Below, piece by piece: positions 9,500-18,656 of a stretch of 64,000 bases of DNA. The stretch's first letter is position 1. Each line of letters opens with the position of its first letter. The notes below the pieces were generated by a model that saw nothing but the letters and a program-made list of their open reading frames with translations, had not been told where the DNA came from and made no database searches. This DNA comes from Marmoricola endophyticus. GTDB lineage: Bacteria; Actinomycetota; Actinomycetes; Propionibacteriales; Nocardioidaceae. The position numbers were made by a program, and so were the translations under genes. The stretch is from positions 310,001 through 374,000 of the forward strand of contig NZ_BMKQ01000001.1 in assembly GCF_014644415.1 (NCBI RefSeq), written 5' to 3'.

Positions 9500-11653
9500 A
9501 TGAGGCCAGTGACCGATCTCGAGCGCCGTGTCGCGCCCTTCGACGTGCAGTCCGAGTTCCAGCCCTCCGGCGACCAGCCGACCGCAATCGCCGACATCGC
9601 CGAGCGGATCGGGGCCGGGGAGAAGGACGTCGTCCTGCTCGGTGCGACCGGCACCGGCAAGACCGCGACGGTCGCGTGGGTGGCGGAGAAGCTGCAGCGC
9701 CCGATCCTGGTCATGCAGCCCAACAAGACGCTGGCCGCGCAGTTCGCCAACGAGCTGCGCCAGCTCTTCCCCGACAACGCGGTGGAGTACTTCGTCAGCT
9801 ACTACGACTACTACCAGCCCGAGGCGTACGTCCCGCAGACCGACACCTACATCGAGAAGGACTCCTCGATCAACGAGGAGGTCGAGCGGCTGCGGCACTC
9901 GGCGACGAACTCGCTGCTCACCCGGCGCGACGTGATCGTGGTCTCGACGGTGTCGTGCATCTACGGCCTGGGCACCCCGCAGGAGTACGTCGACCGGATG
10001 CTGCGGCTCAAGGTCGGCGACGAGCTCGACCGCGACCAGATCCTGCGACGCCTCGTCGAGATCCAGTACACCCGCAACGACATGTCGTTCACCCGCGGCA
10101 CCTTCCGGGTGCGGGGCGACACCCTGGAGATCTTCCCGGTCTACGAGGAGCACGCCGTGCGCGTGGAGTTCTTCGGCGACGAGGTCGAGCGGCTGATGGC
10201 CCTGCACCCGGTCACCGGCGAGGTGCTCAGCGACGACCAGGAGCTCTACGTCTTCCCCGCGACGCACTACGTCGCCGGCCCCGAGCGCATGGAGCGCGCG
10301 ATCAAGGGCATCGAGGAGGAGCTCGCCGAGCAGACGGCCTACTTCCAGAAGAACGGCCAGCTGCTGGAGGCGCAGCGCCTGCAGATGCGCACGTCATACG
10401 ACATCGAGATGATGCGGCAGGTCGGCTCCTGCTCGGGCATCGAGAACTACTCGATGCACATGGACGGCCGGACCCGGGGCTCGGCGCCCAACACCCTGCT
10501 CGACTACTTCCCCGAGGACTTCGTGCTCGTCGTCGACGAGTCGCACGTCGCGGTCCCGCAGATCGGTGGGATGTACGAGGGCGACATGTCGCGCAAGCGC
10601 AACCTGGTCGACCACGGCTTCCGGCTGCCCAGCGCGATGGACAACCGGCCGCTGCGGTGGGAGGAGTTCGTCGACCGGATCGGCCAGACCATCTACCTCT
10701 CCGCGACCCCCGGCAACTACGAGCTGTCCCGGGTCCCGACCGACGAGCACGGGGAGCCGGACGTCGTCGAGCAGATCATCCGCCCGACCGGCCTGGTCGA
10801 CCCCCAGGTGGTGGTGCGTCCCACCAAGGGCCAGATCGACGACCTGATCGGCGAGATCCGTGCCCGTACGGACAAGAACGAGCGCGTCCTGGTCACCACG
10901 CTCACCAAGAAGATGTCAGAGGACCTCACCGACTACCTCCTCGAGGCCGGCGTCCGGACCCGCTACCTGCACTCCGAGGTCGACACCCTCAAGCGGATCG
11001 AGCTGCTGCGCGACCTGCGCCTGGGCGAGTACGACGTCCTCGTCGGGATCAACCTGCTCCGTGAGGGCCTCGACCTGCCCGAGGTGTCCCTGGTGGCGAT
11101 CCTCGACGCCGACAAGGAGGGGTTCCTGCGCTCCGACAAGTCGCTGATCCAGACCATCGGGCGCGCGGCGCGCAACGTGTCCGGCGAGGTCCACATGTAC
11201 GCCGACAAGATCACGCCGTCGATGGAGGCGGCGATCGACGAGACCAACCGGCGCCGCGAGAAGCAGATCGCCTACAACAAGGCGCACGGCGTCGACCCGC
11301 AGCCGTTGCGCAAGAAGATCGCGGACATCACCGAGATGCTGGCCCGCGAGGACGAGACCACCCAGGAGCTCCTCGCGACCTGGGACGGCACCGGTGCCCG
11401 CGGCAACAAGCAGAAGAAGGCGCCGACCCCGGGGCTGCGGACGCTGGACAAGACCCAGGAGCAGAAGGACCGGGAGGCGATGCCGGATCTCGCCGGCCTG
11501 CCCTCCTCGGACCTCGCCGAGCTGGTCCAGCAGCTCACCGAGCAGATGCACACGGCGGCCGCCGAGCTCCAGTTCGAGGTCGCCGCCCGGCTGCGCGACG
11601 AGGTGTCGGACCTGAAGAAGGAGCTGCGCCAGATGCTGGAGGCCACCAAGTGA
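9500..11653 (+). CDS. uvrB: excinuclease ABC subunit UvrB
   Basis: A 717-aa UvrB, full length. It receives damaged DNA from UvrA, opens the strands with its helicase fold and recruits Uvr[11 protein letters not shown] near residue 50 is Walker [13 protein letters not shown] near 107 is the beta-hairpin that clamps damaged [13 protein letters not shown] is motif II and GRAARNVSG lies in motif VI. The C-terminal UVR motif (about 675-712), rich in Glu, Arg and Leu, contacts UvrC. The insert between 625 and 660 is Lys/Thr-rich and variable. The gene stands alone between a divergent and a co-directional gene; uvrA and uvrC are elsewhere in the window. Confidence 0.97.
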   Translation: MRPVTDLERRVAPFDVQSEFQPSGDQPTAIADIAERIGAGEKDVVLLGATGTGKTATVAWVAEKLQRPILVMQPNKTLAAQFANELRQLFPDNAVEYFVSYYDYYQPEAYVPQTDTYIEKDSSINEEVERLRHSATNSLLTRRDVIVVSTVSCIYGLGTPQEYVDRMLRLKVGDELDRDQILRRLVEIQYTRNDMSFTRGTFRVRGDTLEIFPVYEEHAVRVEFFGDEVERLMALHPVTGEVLSDDQELYVFPATHYVAGPERMERAIKGIEEELAEQTAYFQKNGQLLEAQRLQMRTSYDIEMMRQVGSCSGIENYSMHMDGRTRGSAPNTLLDYFPEDFVLVVDESHVAVPQIGGMYEGDMSRKRNLVDHGFRLPSAMDNRPLRWEEFVDRIGQTIYLSATPGNYELSRVPTDEHGEPDVVEQIIRPTGLVDPQVVVRPTKGQIDDLIGEIRARTDKNERVLVTTLTKKMSEDLTDYLLEAGVRTRYLHSEVDTLKRIELLRDLRLGEYDVLVGINLLREGLDLPEVSLVAILDADKEGFLRSDKSLIQTIGRAARNVSGEVHMYADKITPSMEAAIDETNRRREKQIAYNKAHGVDPQPLRKKIADITEMLAREDETTQELLATWDGTGARGNKQKKAPTPGLRTLDKTQEQKDREAMPDLAGLPSSDLAELVQQLTEQMHTAAAELQFEVAARLRDEVSDLKKELRQMLEATK

Positions 11654-11690
11654 GCGTCGACGTGCGGCTCGCGGTGGGTGAGGTCCGGCG

Positions 11691-12239
11691 ATGACCTCGG
11701 GCGAGGAGCTGGCGCAGCGGGTCCGTGCCGCGGTCTTCCCGCAGGTGCGGTGGCGCGAGGGGTACCGGATGAGCGAGGTCGACGACTTCCTCGCCGAGCT
11801 CGTGGCCGCGCTCGACGGCGGTCGCCCGGTCGCCGCGATGGCCGAGGCGGTGCGGTTCACCCCGGTGCGGCTGAGCCCCGGCTACGACATGGGCGCCGTC
11901 GACACGCTGCTCGAGGAGGTCGCCGCCGGCGAGACCGCCGAGATCGCCGGGGCGAGAGCCCGGTCGACCGACGACGCCGCCGGCGCGACGCACGCGGGCG
12001 AGCGGCTGGCGGCGTACGTCGGCACAGCGCAGTTCACGCCCATGCGCCGCGGCCGCCGCTACTCGATGCGCACCGTCGACGACCTGCTGGACGCCGTGCG
12101 CGAGGCGGCCCTGGCCGACCGGCCGACGTCGGGCGTCACGACGTCCGGGGTCACGACGGTCCGCCTGGGCGAGGGGTACGACGCGGACGAGGTCGACCGG
12201 TTCCTGGCCGGGCTCGGCGTGGTCGTACCACGCGCCTGA
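11691..12239 (+). CDS. protein with four DivIVA-type motifs
   Basis: A 182-aa protein in which a short motif (F-x-x-V/M-R-x3-G/R-Y-x4-V-D-x-F/L-L) recurs four times, at about residues 16-37, 55-76, 113-134 and 154-175. Examples are VRWREGYRMSEVDDFL and VRLGEGYDADEVDRFL. Single copies of this motif start DivIVA/Wag31-type proteins, where it binds curved membrane, and occur in small actinobacterial DivI1A-domain proteins. The coiled coil that normally follows in true DivIVA is missing; spacers are short and Ala/Glu/Thr-rich. The gene starts 37 bases after uvrB. Function is unknown; a membrane-associated scaffold is inference. Confidence 0.7.
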   Translation: MTSGEELAQRVRAAVFPQVRWREGYRMSEVDDFLAELVAALDGGRPVAAMAEAVRFTPVRLSPGYDMGAVDTLLEEVAAGETAEIAGARARSTDDAAGATHAGERLAAYVGTAQFTPMRRGRRYSMRTVDDLLDAVREAALADRPTSGVTTSGVTTVRLGEGYDADEVDRFLAGLGVVVPRA

Positions 12240-12255
12240 GCCCGGCCGGCTCGGG

Positions 12256-12738
12256 TCAGCTCGGGGAGAGGTCGACCTTGCACGCCGACTTCGCGTGCTT
12301 CTCGATGTTGTCGCTCGCCGTCTGCAGCTTGGTGCTGTCCACGCTCTGCAGCTCGGAGGTGACCTTCTGCAGCTTCGCGGGGTCGACGCCGTCGGGGAGG
12401 TTCTTGCCCCCGGAGCTGCGCACCTTGTCGAACTGCTCGACGGTGATCCCCGCCGACTTCAGGCTGCTCTCGAGCTTCACGAACGCACCGTCGAGGACCT
12501 TCCAGTCTGCGTTGACCTCGTCGGGTGCCTCGTCGGCGAGCTTGTGGAAGCTGTCGATGACGGACTGGATGTCGTTGTCGCCGCCCAGGTCGGAGAAGGT
12601 CGAGGCGTCCTTCTTGAGATCGGCGCAGTAGGAGTCCTTGTCGCCACCGGAGGCCTCGGAGCCCCCGTCGGACCCGCACGCGCTGAGCGCGGAGGTCGCC
12701 ACGATGGCGAGGGCGGCGAGGGTCAGTGGTGCACGCAT
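12256..12738 (-). CDS. secreted lipoprotein of unknown function
   Basis: A 160-aa lipoprotein. Its N terminus MRAPLTLAALAIVATSALSAC ends in the lipobox LSAC, so Cys 21 should be lipidated and anchored to the outer face of the membrane. A Ser/Gly/Asp-rich linker and a helical, Lys/Asp-rich domain follow, with a second and third Cys (YCADLKK and SACKVD) that could pair. It converges on the preceding gene with a 16-base gap. Many Nocardioides-type genomes carry short helical lipoproteins like this. I do not recognise a named family. Confidence 0.7.
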   Translation of the reverse strand: MRAPLTLAALAIVATSALSACGSDGGSEASGGDKDSYCADLKKDASTFSDLGGDNDIQSVIDSFHKLADEAPDEVNADWKVLDGAFVKLESSLKSAGITVEQFDKVRSSGGKNLPDGVDPAKLQKVTSELQSVDSTKLQTASDNIEKHAKSACKVDLSPS

Positions 12739-12874
12739 GGGTTCTCCTGGGTCCGGGACTTCTCAATCGGTCCCCACGGACGATACAAGCGACGGCCGGG
12801 GAGTCCTACCAGCCTGCGCCCGCGTGCGTCGGCGGGAGCAGCCGCGCAGGTGTGACAGGATCCGGGTCGTAGGA

Positions 12875-13002
12875 GGGGAGTATTCCTTCGCGGCGATCTC
12901 GTCATCACGGTCCGGCGATCCGGGCCCGGGGCCGTCGACCCGGCGCCTCGCTCGGGTGGAAGAGACCTCCGGAGCAGCGTCACGCCGTCCGGAGGTCAGC
13001 AC
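12875..13002 (+). ncRNA. candidate riboswitch leader of terC (yybP-ykoY-like)
   Basis: The 5' region of terC shows an organised RNA leader. GGAGGGGAGTATTCC (12872-12886) resembles the GGGGAGUA core of the Mn2+-sensing yybP-ykoY riboswitch, a class often found before TerC-family genes. GTCATCACGG follows, then a stable hairpin with arms 12909-12915 and 12920-12926. Just before the gene, GACCTCCGGA (12964-12973) and TCCGGAGGTC (12988-12997) are perfect inverted repeats. The right arm contains the GGAGG ribosome-binding site (12991-12995), so this helix would hide it. That is the architecture of a translational on/off switch. The class assignment is inference. Confidence 0.55.
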
Positions 13003-14007
13003 ATGGACATCGCCCCCTGGGTCTGGTGGGTCACGATCGGGGTCACCGTCGCGATCCTCCTCTTCGACATCCTCGTCATCGCCCGGCGACCCCACGAGCC
13101 GTCGATGCGGGAGTGCGCGGTCGCGCTGGCGGTGTACGTCGGTCTGGCCGTCGTCTTCGGCGTCGGCGTCGCCGCGCTCGCTGGGGGCGGGTACGGCACG
13201 GAGTTCTTCGCGGGCTGGCTCACCGAGTACTCCCTCTCGGTGGACAACCTGTTCGTGTTCATCATCATCCTGGCGAACTTCAAGGTCCCGAAGGAGTACC
13301 AGCAGACCGCGCTGATGGTCGGCATCGTGCTCGCGCTGCTGATGCGGGCGATCTTCATCTTCGTCGGGGCCGCCGCGATCAACGAGTTCAGCTGGGTCTT
13401 CTACATCTTCGGCGTGTTCTTGCTGTTCACGGCGCTGAAGCTGGCCAAGGACGCGGGTGACGACGAGGAGGACGACTTCGAGGAGAACCGCCTGGTGCGC
13501 TTCGCCTCGAAGCACCTCCCGGTCACCGAGGAGTGGAACAGCAACAAGATCCTCAGCCGGGAGAACGGCAAGCGGGTGGTGACCCCGATGTTCCTGGTGA
13601 TCCTCACGCTCGGCACGACCGACCTGCTGTTCGCGCTGGACTCCATCCCGGCGATCTACGGCCTCACCCAGGAGCCGTACCTCGTCCTCACCGCGAACAT
13701 CTTCGCGCTGATGGGGCTGCGCCAGCTCTACTTCCTCATCGGAGGGCTGCTCGAGCGGCTGATCTACCTCTCGTACGGGCTCGCCGTCCTGCTCGCCTTC
13801 ATCGGCGTGAAGCTGGTGCTGCACGCGATGCACGAGAACGAGCTGCCCTTCCTCAACGGTGGCGAGCACATCGAGTGGGCGCCGGACATCCCCACCTGGC
13901 TCTCGCTGGTGGTCATCATCGGCACGCTGGCGGTCACCACCGTGCTGAGCCTGGCGGTGAGCCGGCACCGTGACCGCGCCGAGCAGGAGGCCTCCACCGA
14001 GGCCTGA
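13003..14007 (+). CDS. TerC family integral membrane protein
   Basis: A 334-aa TerC/Alx/YkoY-family membrane protein with about eight or nine helices. Conserved acidic residues sit in helices, as in LFDILVIARR (near residue 20), EYSLSVDNLFVF (about 77-88) and TTDLLFALDSIPA (about 205-217), a pattern proposed to bind divalent metal. A charged loop (DDEEDDFEENR, about 151-161) separates the two halves. TerC-family proteins export Mn2+ or help load exported metalloproteins. The leader with a GGGGAGTA element and a helix over the ribosome-binding site agrees with metal control. GGAGG lies seven bases before the ATG. Confidence 0.88.
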   Translation: MDIAPWVWWVTIGVTVAILLFDILVIARRPHEPSMRECAVALAVYVGLAVVFGVGVAALAGGGYGTEFFAGWLTEYSLSVDNLFVFIIILANFKVPKEYQQTALMVGIVLALLMRAIFIFVGAAAINEFSWVFYIFGVFLLFTALKLAKDAGDDEEDDFEENRLVRFASKHLPVTEEWNSNKILSRENGKRVVTPMFLVILTLGTTDLLFALDSIPAIYGLTQEPYLVLTANIFALMGLRQLYFLIGGLLERLIYLSYGLAVLLAFIGVKLVLHAMHENELPFLNGGEHIEWAPDIPTWLSLVVIIGTLAVTTVLSLAVSRHRDRAEQEASTEA

Positions 14008-14107
14008 GCAGGGAGTCCGCTGTGGACCGGGGCGGGTGCGCACCGCAACCGGACGGCGGGAGGTAGGTTCGGGCCACCGTCCACCGTGACCAGGAGCACA
14101 CCCTGCG

Positions 14108-15133
14108 ATGACGACCCACGCACCCCCGCTGGCGATGCCGGAGTCCACGGCCCGGGAGGTCGAGGTTGACGTGCTGATCGTCGGCGCCGGACCGTCGGGG
14201 CTGTACGGCGCCTACTACGCCGGGTTCCGCGGCTGGTCGGTCGCCGTGGTCGACTCGCTGCCCGAGCTCGGCGGCCAGGTCTCCGCGCTCTACCCGGAGA
14301 AGGCCATCCTCGACGTCGCCGGGTTCCCGACGGTCAAGGGCCGCGAGCTGGTCGAGCAGCTGGTCCGGCAGGCGGCGCCCGCGAGACCGACGTACCTCCT
14401 GGACCGGACGGCGACCGGTCTGGAGATCGACGACGGCGACGACGGCGGCCTGGTCATGACCATGGACGACGGCTCGGTCGTGCGCGCGAAGGCGATGGTG
14501 ATCACCGCGGGCATCGGCAAGTTCACCGCCCGCCCGCTGCCCTCGGGGGACGGCTGGGAGGGGCGAGGGCTGGTGTTCTTCGTCCCGTCGTTCACCGAGT
14601 ACGCCGACCGCGACGTGGTGATCGTCGGTGGCGGTGACTCGGCCTTCGACTGGGCGGCCGGGCTGGACGGGATCGCGCGCACGATCACAGTGGTGCACCG
14701 TCGCGACCGGTTCCGCGCGCACCAGGCGACGGTCGACGCAGTACTCGCCTCGGACACCGAGGTCGTCACCAACGCCGAGGTCACCGCGCTGCGAGGCGAC
14801 GCGGTCGTCGAGGAGGTCGAGATCACGACGAAGGCGGGAGACGTGCTGACCCGGCCCGCACAGGCCGTCGTCGCTGCCCTGGGCTTCGTCGCGGACCTCG
14901 GTCCCATGGAGGCGTGGGGGCTGGACCTGGACCACCGCCACATCCGGGTCGACTCCTCGATGCGCACCAACCTGCCGCGGGTCTTCGCCGCCGGCGACAT
15001 CACGGAGTACGACGGCAAGGTGCGGCTGATCGCGGTCGGCTTCGGCGAGGTCGCCACGGCGGTCAACAACGCCGCGACGCTGATCGACCCCGCGGCGCAC
15101 GTGTTCCCCGGTCACTCGAGCGACGGGTCCTGA
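14108..15133 (+). CDS. ferredoxin-NADP reductase-like flavoprotein (FNR type 2)
   Basis: A 341-aa FAD/NAD(P) oxidoreductase of the thioredoxin-reductase-like FNR class (YumC type). The FAD fingerprint IVGAGPSGLYGAYYAG is near residue 25 and the NAD(P) fingerprint VIVGGGDSAFDWAAG near 175. VFAAGDITEYDGKVRLIAVG near 295 is the second FAD motif. No CxxC redox pair is present, which separates it from thioredoxin reductases. It should pass electrons between NADPH and a ferredoxin or flavodoxin. The ATG is preceded by AGGAG at 12-base distance and a TAGGTT hexamer about 40 bases upstream. The next gene starts two bases after its stop. Confidence 0.85.
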   Translation: MTTHAPPLAMPESTAREVEVDVLIVGAGPSGLYGAYYAGFRGWSVAVVDSLPELGGQVSALYPEKAILDVAGFPTVKGRELVEQLVRQAAPARPTYLLDRTATGLEIDDGDDGGLVMTMDDGSVVRAKAMVITAGIGKFTARPLPSGDGWEGRGLVFFVPSFTEYADRDVVIVGGGDSAFDWAAGLDGIARTITVVHRRDRFRAHQATVDAVLASDTEVVTNAEVTALRGDAVVEEVEITTKAGDVLTRPAQAVVAALGFVADLGPMEAWGLDLDHRHIRVDSSMRTNLPRVFAAGDITEYDGKVRLIAVGFGEVATAVNNAATLIDPAAHVFPGHSSDGS

Positions 15134-15134
15134 C

Positions 15135-15602
15135 GTGGCCGGCGCGCGCGACCGGGTCGCGATGACGCAGGCGGAGGTGGCGGGCTTCCTCGCCGACCAC
15201 CTGAAGGTGCAGGTGGCCACCGTCGGCGGGGACGGCGCCCCGCACCTGAGCACGCTGTTCTACGTGGCGGACGACGGGGTGGTCAGCTTCTGGACGTACG
15301 GCCGCTCGCAGAAGGTGGTCAACCTGCGCCGCGACCCGCGGGTCTCCGCGCTGGTGGAGGACGGCACCGCGTACGACGAGCTCCGCGGCGTGAGCATCAG
15401 CGGCCACGTCGAGCTGGTCGAGGAGTACGACGCGGTCCGCCGTGTCGGCCTGCTGGTCGCCGAGGCGATGCACGGTGCGCCGTTGGACGGTGAGGAGCGG
15501 GAGCTGGCGCAGGCCGTGGTCGACCAGCAGGCGCGCAAGCGCGTCGTCGTCCGCGTGATCGCCGAGCACGTCGCCTCCTGGGACCACACCAAGCTCGGTT
15601 GA
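15135..15602 (+). CDS. pyridoxamine 5'-phosphate oxidase-fold (PPOX) protein
   Basis: A 155-aa split-barrel flavin-binding-fold protein. VQVATVGGDGAPHLST (about 27-42) and WTYGRSQKVVNLRRDPRVS (about 54-72) are the usual strands and phosphate-contacting Lys/Arg loop of the PPOX superfamily. Actinobacterial members of this size often use F420 rather than FMN, or bind haem or biliverdin, so the cofactor is open. The GTG at 15135 lies one base after the reductase stop, so the two are probably cotranscribed. An internal ATG at 15162 (MTQAEVAGFL) is the alternative start and would lose nine residues. Confidence 0.75.
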   Translation: MAGARDRVAMTQAEVAGFLADHLKVQVATVGGDGAPHLSTLFYVADDGVVSFWTYGRSQKVVNLRRDPRVSALVEDGTAYDELRGVSISGHVELVEEYDAVRRVGLLVAEAMHGAPLDGEERELAQAVVDQQARKRVVVRVIAEHVASWDHTKLG

Positions 15603-15618
15603 GCGGTCGCGGCCCGGC

Positions 15619-16911
15619 TCAGGCGACGACTCCGAGGGGCGTCGTCGAGGCGTCGGGGAGCAGCGTCGAGCGGGCTCCGCTGAGAGCGGGGAACCGCCGG
15701 GACACGACCTCCCACAGCACGCTCTGGAAGTTCGTCTGGACGGTGACGTCACCGTCGGTGAGCTGGTCCAGGCCCTTCCAGCCGCCGTAGACCTGACCAC
15801 CCTTGACGCCCGCGCCGAGCAGCAGCATCGCGTTTCCCCAGCCGTGGTCGACGCCGCCGGAGCCGTTCTGGGCCACGCGACGTCCGAACTCGCTGAGCGT
15901 GACGAGGGTGACCCGGGACGCGGCCGGGCCGAGATCGTCGAAGAACGCCTTGAGCGACGCGGCCAGGTGGGTCACCTGGTCGAACATCCAGCCCGAGCCG
16001 GTTCGACCGAGGTTCTGGTGCATGTCCCAGTTGCCGTAGTCGACGGTGACGAACTTCGCGCCCACGTCCGCGCGGATCAGCGCCGAGGTGTTGGCCAGCA
16101 CCGACTGCAGCGGTCCGGCCGGGTACGCCGGCTTGTGCACCGGGTTCGCGGAGTCGCTGGCCGACGCCGCGGTGGCCAGCGGGTCCAGCACCTGCGTGGT
16201 GGCCACCGCCGAGCGAACAGCAGCACCACCGGGCCCCGTGTCGGTCTCCCACATGCGGGAGACCGCGCTGCGACGCGTGGGGGAGGTGTTCGGGTCGAAG
16301 GGCAGGATGCGTACGTCCGAGACCTGGGTGGCGCCGAGCGCCGGTGCCGCGCCGACCAGCGACTCGGGCAGCAGGACGGACCCCATCTGCACGGCCTGCT
16401 CGGGGTAGGACGTGCCCAGTCCGACGGTGCGGTTGATCCACCCCGACCGTGCGGATCCCCCGACTCCGGCGTCCTCGATGACGTTCATGGCCTCGAAGTG
16501 GCTGCGGTTGGGGGCCGGCAGGCCGACGGCGTGGACCGCCGCGAAGTTCTTCGACACGTTCCACATGTCCTGCAGCGGCGCGAAGGCCGGGTGCAGGCCG
16601 AAGCGCGCGTCGCCGGCGATCAGGCTGGAGGCGGGGAGGTAGATGTCCGGGCGCGCCTTGGCGAGGACGGCCTGGTCGGCCGCGGTGCTCGGCACCACCA
16701 TGGACAGGCCGTCGGCGCCACCGCGCATGCTGAGCACGACGACCACGTTGCCGCCGGCCGGGGCACCGTACGCCACCTGGCGGAAGGCGTCGCCGAACAT
16801 CTGGCCGGCAGCGAGGAGACCGGTGGTCGCCGCGGCGGCGCCGAGCAGCCGGCGGCGGCTGAGGCCGTAGTCGGGGCACCCGCACGGGTCGGCGGTGGTG
16901 GTGGCGTCCAT
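15619..16911 (-). CDS. Tat-exported DUF1501 protein
   Basis: A 430-aa protein with a twin-arginine signal (LSRRRLLGAAAATTG, about 18-32) ending near AYGAPAG, so it is exported folded. The mature part is DUF1501, an alkaline phosphatase/sulfatase-like fold. VLSMRGGADGLSMV near 60 is the start of the family core, and LVTLSEFGRRVAQNG with GGVDHGWG near 360-380 forms the metal-site-like end. It is encoded 39 bases after the DUF1800 gene, the pairing seen across many phyla. The function of DUF1501/DUF1800 pairs is not established; hydrolysis of an extracellular ester or phosphate is plausible. GAGGA stands upstream of the ATG. Confidence 0.85.
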   Translation of the reverse strand: MDATTTADPCGCPDYGLSRRRLLGAAAATTGLLAAGQMFGDAFRQVAYGAPAGGNVVVVLSMRGGADGLSMVVPSTAADQAVLAKARPDIYLPASSLIAGDARFGLHPAFAPLQDMWNVSKNFAAVHAVGLPAPNRSHFEAMNVIEDAGVGGSARSGWINRTVGLGTSYPEQAVQMGSVLLPESLVGAAPALGATQVSDVRILPFDPNTSPTRRSAVSRMWETDTGPGGAAVRSAVATTQVLDPLATAASASDSANPVHKPAYPAGPLQSVLANTSALIRADVGAKFVTVDYGNWDMHQNLGRTGSGWMFDQVTHLAASLKAFFDDLGPAASRVTLVTLSEFGRRVAQNGSGGVDHGWGNAMLLLGAGVKGGQVYGGWKGLDQLTDGDVTVQTNFQSVLWEVVSRRFPALSGARSTLLPDASTTPLGVVA

Positions 16912-16950
16912 GGTGTGGTCCTCGAGGGGGTGGAGGTGCGGGGTGACGGA

Positions 16951-18516
16951 TCAGCGGTAGAGGTGCAGCGGGGAGTCGAGCAACGTGCAGGCGATCGCGA
17001 TGATCGGCCAGTAGTAGTTGAGCTCCCTGGCCGTGACCCGCTTGCTCAGTGGCCAGCCGAGCAGCGCGGCGACGCTGGCGCTGACGACGGAGCCGGGCGT
17101 CTCGCCGAGGAGCCTGGTGCCGACCGTGTCCAGCACCTGCTGCAGCGTCGCCGGCAAGGCGGGCAGGTAGGTGTGCAGATCGGGGAGCGTCGCGTCGTCC
17201 TTGGGCCAGTAGTGGGCCGCCATCGTGCGGTGGAGGTTGAAGCTGTTCAGCATCCGCCCGGCGCTGGCCCAGGCGGCACCCTCGTTCGGGTAGCCGTTCG
17301 GCGCGGACCAGGCGTACGGCGCGGCGCCGAGGCCGACGTACTGCCAGTGCATGGCGTTGACGAACGAGCTGGACGTGGTCGGCCGCTCGACCACGATCCC
17401 GAGCGCTCGCACGGTGGCGATCCAGTCCTCCATCGGGTTGCGCAGCTTCGCGCGGACCGAGGAGGAGAACTCGGGGTGGTCGATCATCGCGAGCAGCGTG
17501 GCCGGGATCGAGGTGCCGCTGCTCGTGTACGCGTTCGCGACCGCGGTGACCAGCGAGTCCGAGGGGGCGTCGTTGACGAACTTCACGCACAGCTTGCGGG
17601 CGATGTGCCGCGCGGTCTTGGGGTGCTTGGCCAGGTAGGAGAGGTAGCTCAGGGTCACGGCCCGGCCGTCGGCGGAGGTGTTCGGGCTGCTGAAGCCCAT
17701 CACCGAGACCGTGCCGGTGGCGTGCCGGCTGGTGTCGTACCACGCCTTGTACGCCGGCCACAGGTCCACCCGGTAGCCGGTCAGGATGCGTGCGGAGGCC
17801 TTGACGTCGGCCTCGGTGTAGCCGCCGTCGACGCCGACGGTGTGCAGCTCGAGGAGCTCTCGCCCGAGGTTCTCGTTGGGCGCCTTCTTGGTCGAGACGT
17901 TGTTGTTGAGGTTGATGCCCATCGCGGGGTGGACGACGGCCGCCTGCAGGAGGTGCTCGAAGGTGCCGAGGGCATTGGCCCGGATCACCTTGTCGTAGTC
18001 GACGCGCGCGTAGGCCGCGTCGTCGTTGCCGACCGGGACGTTGAGGTGGTTGGACCAGAAGTCCACCATCATCTCCTGCAGCTGCCGAGCGCTCGACAGG
18101 CGTCGGCACACCGTCCAGCGGGCGAGGTCCCACATCACGGCCCAGACGCCCTCGGTGTCGTTCCGGCTGCGGGTGTAGAGCTCCTCGGGCGTCCGCTGCA
18201 GGAACGCGAACCAGCCGTCGATCTCGTCGCCGACCGGGTCGGGGACCGTCGACGGTGCGAGCTGAGCGGTGAACCAGCTTCGGGCTCCGCCCGCCGCCGT
18301 GGCGTGGGCGAGCAGGTCCGGTGTGATGCCGTGGGTGAACCTGCGGAGCAGGTGCAGCGAGGACTCCCTGGTCGCCGCGGGGGGCGGTGTCGGCGAAGGC
18401 GCAGGGGAGGTGGGGGTCGGGCTCGCGCTCGCCGGGGTCTTCCTGAGGATCACGCGGGGGCGGCGGAGGGGGCGAGGGTGCCGCCAGTCGTGGGGGGCGA
18501 GGTCGAGGGCGTCCAT
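16951..18516 (-). CDS. DUF1800 protein
   Basis: A 521-aa DUF1800 protein. After an Arg-rich start and a Pro/Ser/Thr-rich stretch (about 30-48) the family domain begins with LHLLRRFTHG and continues with MMVDFWSNHLNVPVG (about 150), LLQAAVVHPAM, NENLGRELLELHTVG (about 215-229) and ARILTGYRVD. The His in SNHL and HP and the ExxELH pattern are typical of the family. It has no clear signal peptide, unlike its Tat-exported DUF1501 partner downstream. The two may form a pair, with hitchhiker export as one option. AGGAAGAAC precedes the ATG at 18516. The AT-rich divergent gap (about 18530-18590) probably holds promoters for both sides. Confidence 0.82.
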   Translation of the reverse strand: MDALDLAPHDWRHPRPLRRPRVILRKTPASASPTPTSPAPSPTPPPAATRESSLHLLRRFTHGITPDLLAHATAAGGARSWFTAQLAPSTVPDPVGDEIDGWFAFLQRTPEELYTRSRNDTEGVWAVMWDLARWTVCRRLSSARQLQEMMVDFWSNHLNVPVGNDDAAYARVDYDKVIRANALGTFEHLLQAAVVHPAMGINLNNNVSTKKAPNENLGRELLELHTVGVDGGYTEADVKASARILTGYRVDLWPAYKAWYDTSRHATGTVSVMGFSSPNTSADGRAVTLSYLSYLAKHPKTARHIARKLCVKFVNDAPSDSLVTAVANAYTSSGTSIPATLLAMIDHPEFSSSVRAKLRNPMEDWIATVRALGIVVERPTTSSSFVNAMHWQYVGLGAAPYAWSAPNGYPNEGAAWASAGRMLNSFNLHRTMAAHYWPKDDATLPDLHTYLPALPATLQQVLDTVGTRLLGETPGSVVSASVAALLGWPLSKRVTARELNYYWPIIAIACTLLDSPLHLYR

Positions 18517-18656
18517 GGCGTTCTTCCTGAGACCGGGATCGGGCAAACAGAACTTTAGGTACAAATCAGAAGAGACGCGTGGGTTTTGGTCCGCTCGGCG
18601 AGAGCCCCTCCCGGTCTCGTTCGCACTTGTCGTCCGTGCCCGGCATGATCGGCGAG

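Noticed and set aside
7054-11064. Long plus-strand frame across moxR, the phospholipase-like gene and uvrB
   Set aside because: It runs antisense to two recognised genes and out of frame through uvrB.
15844-18558. Long plus-strand frame antisense to the DUF1501/DUF1800 pair
   Set aside because: Both minus-strand proteins have family motifs; the antisense product has none.
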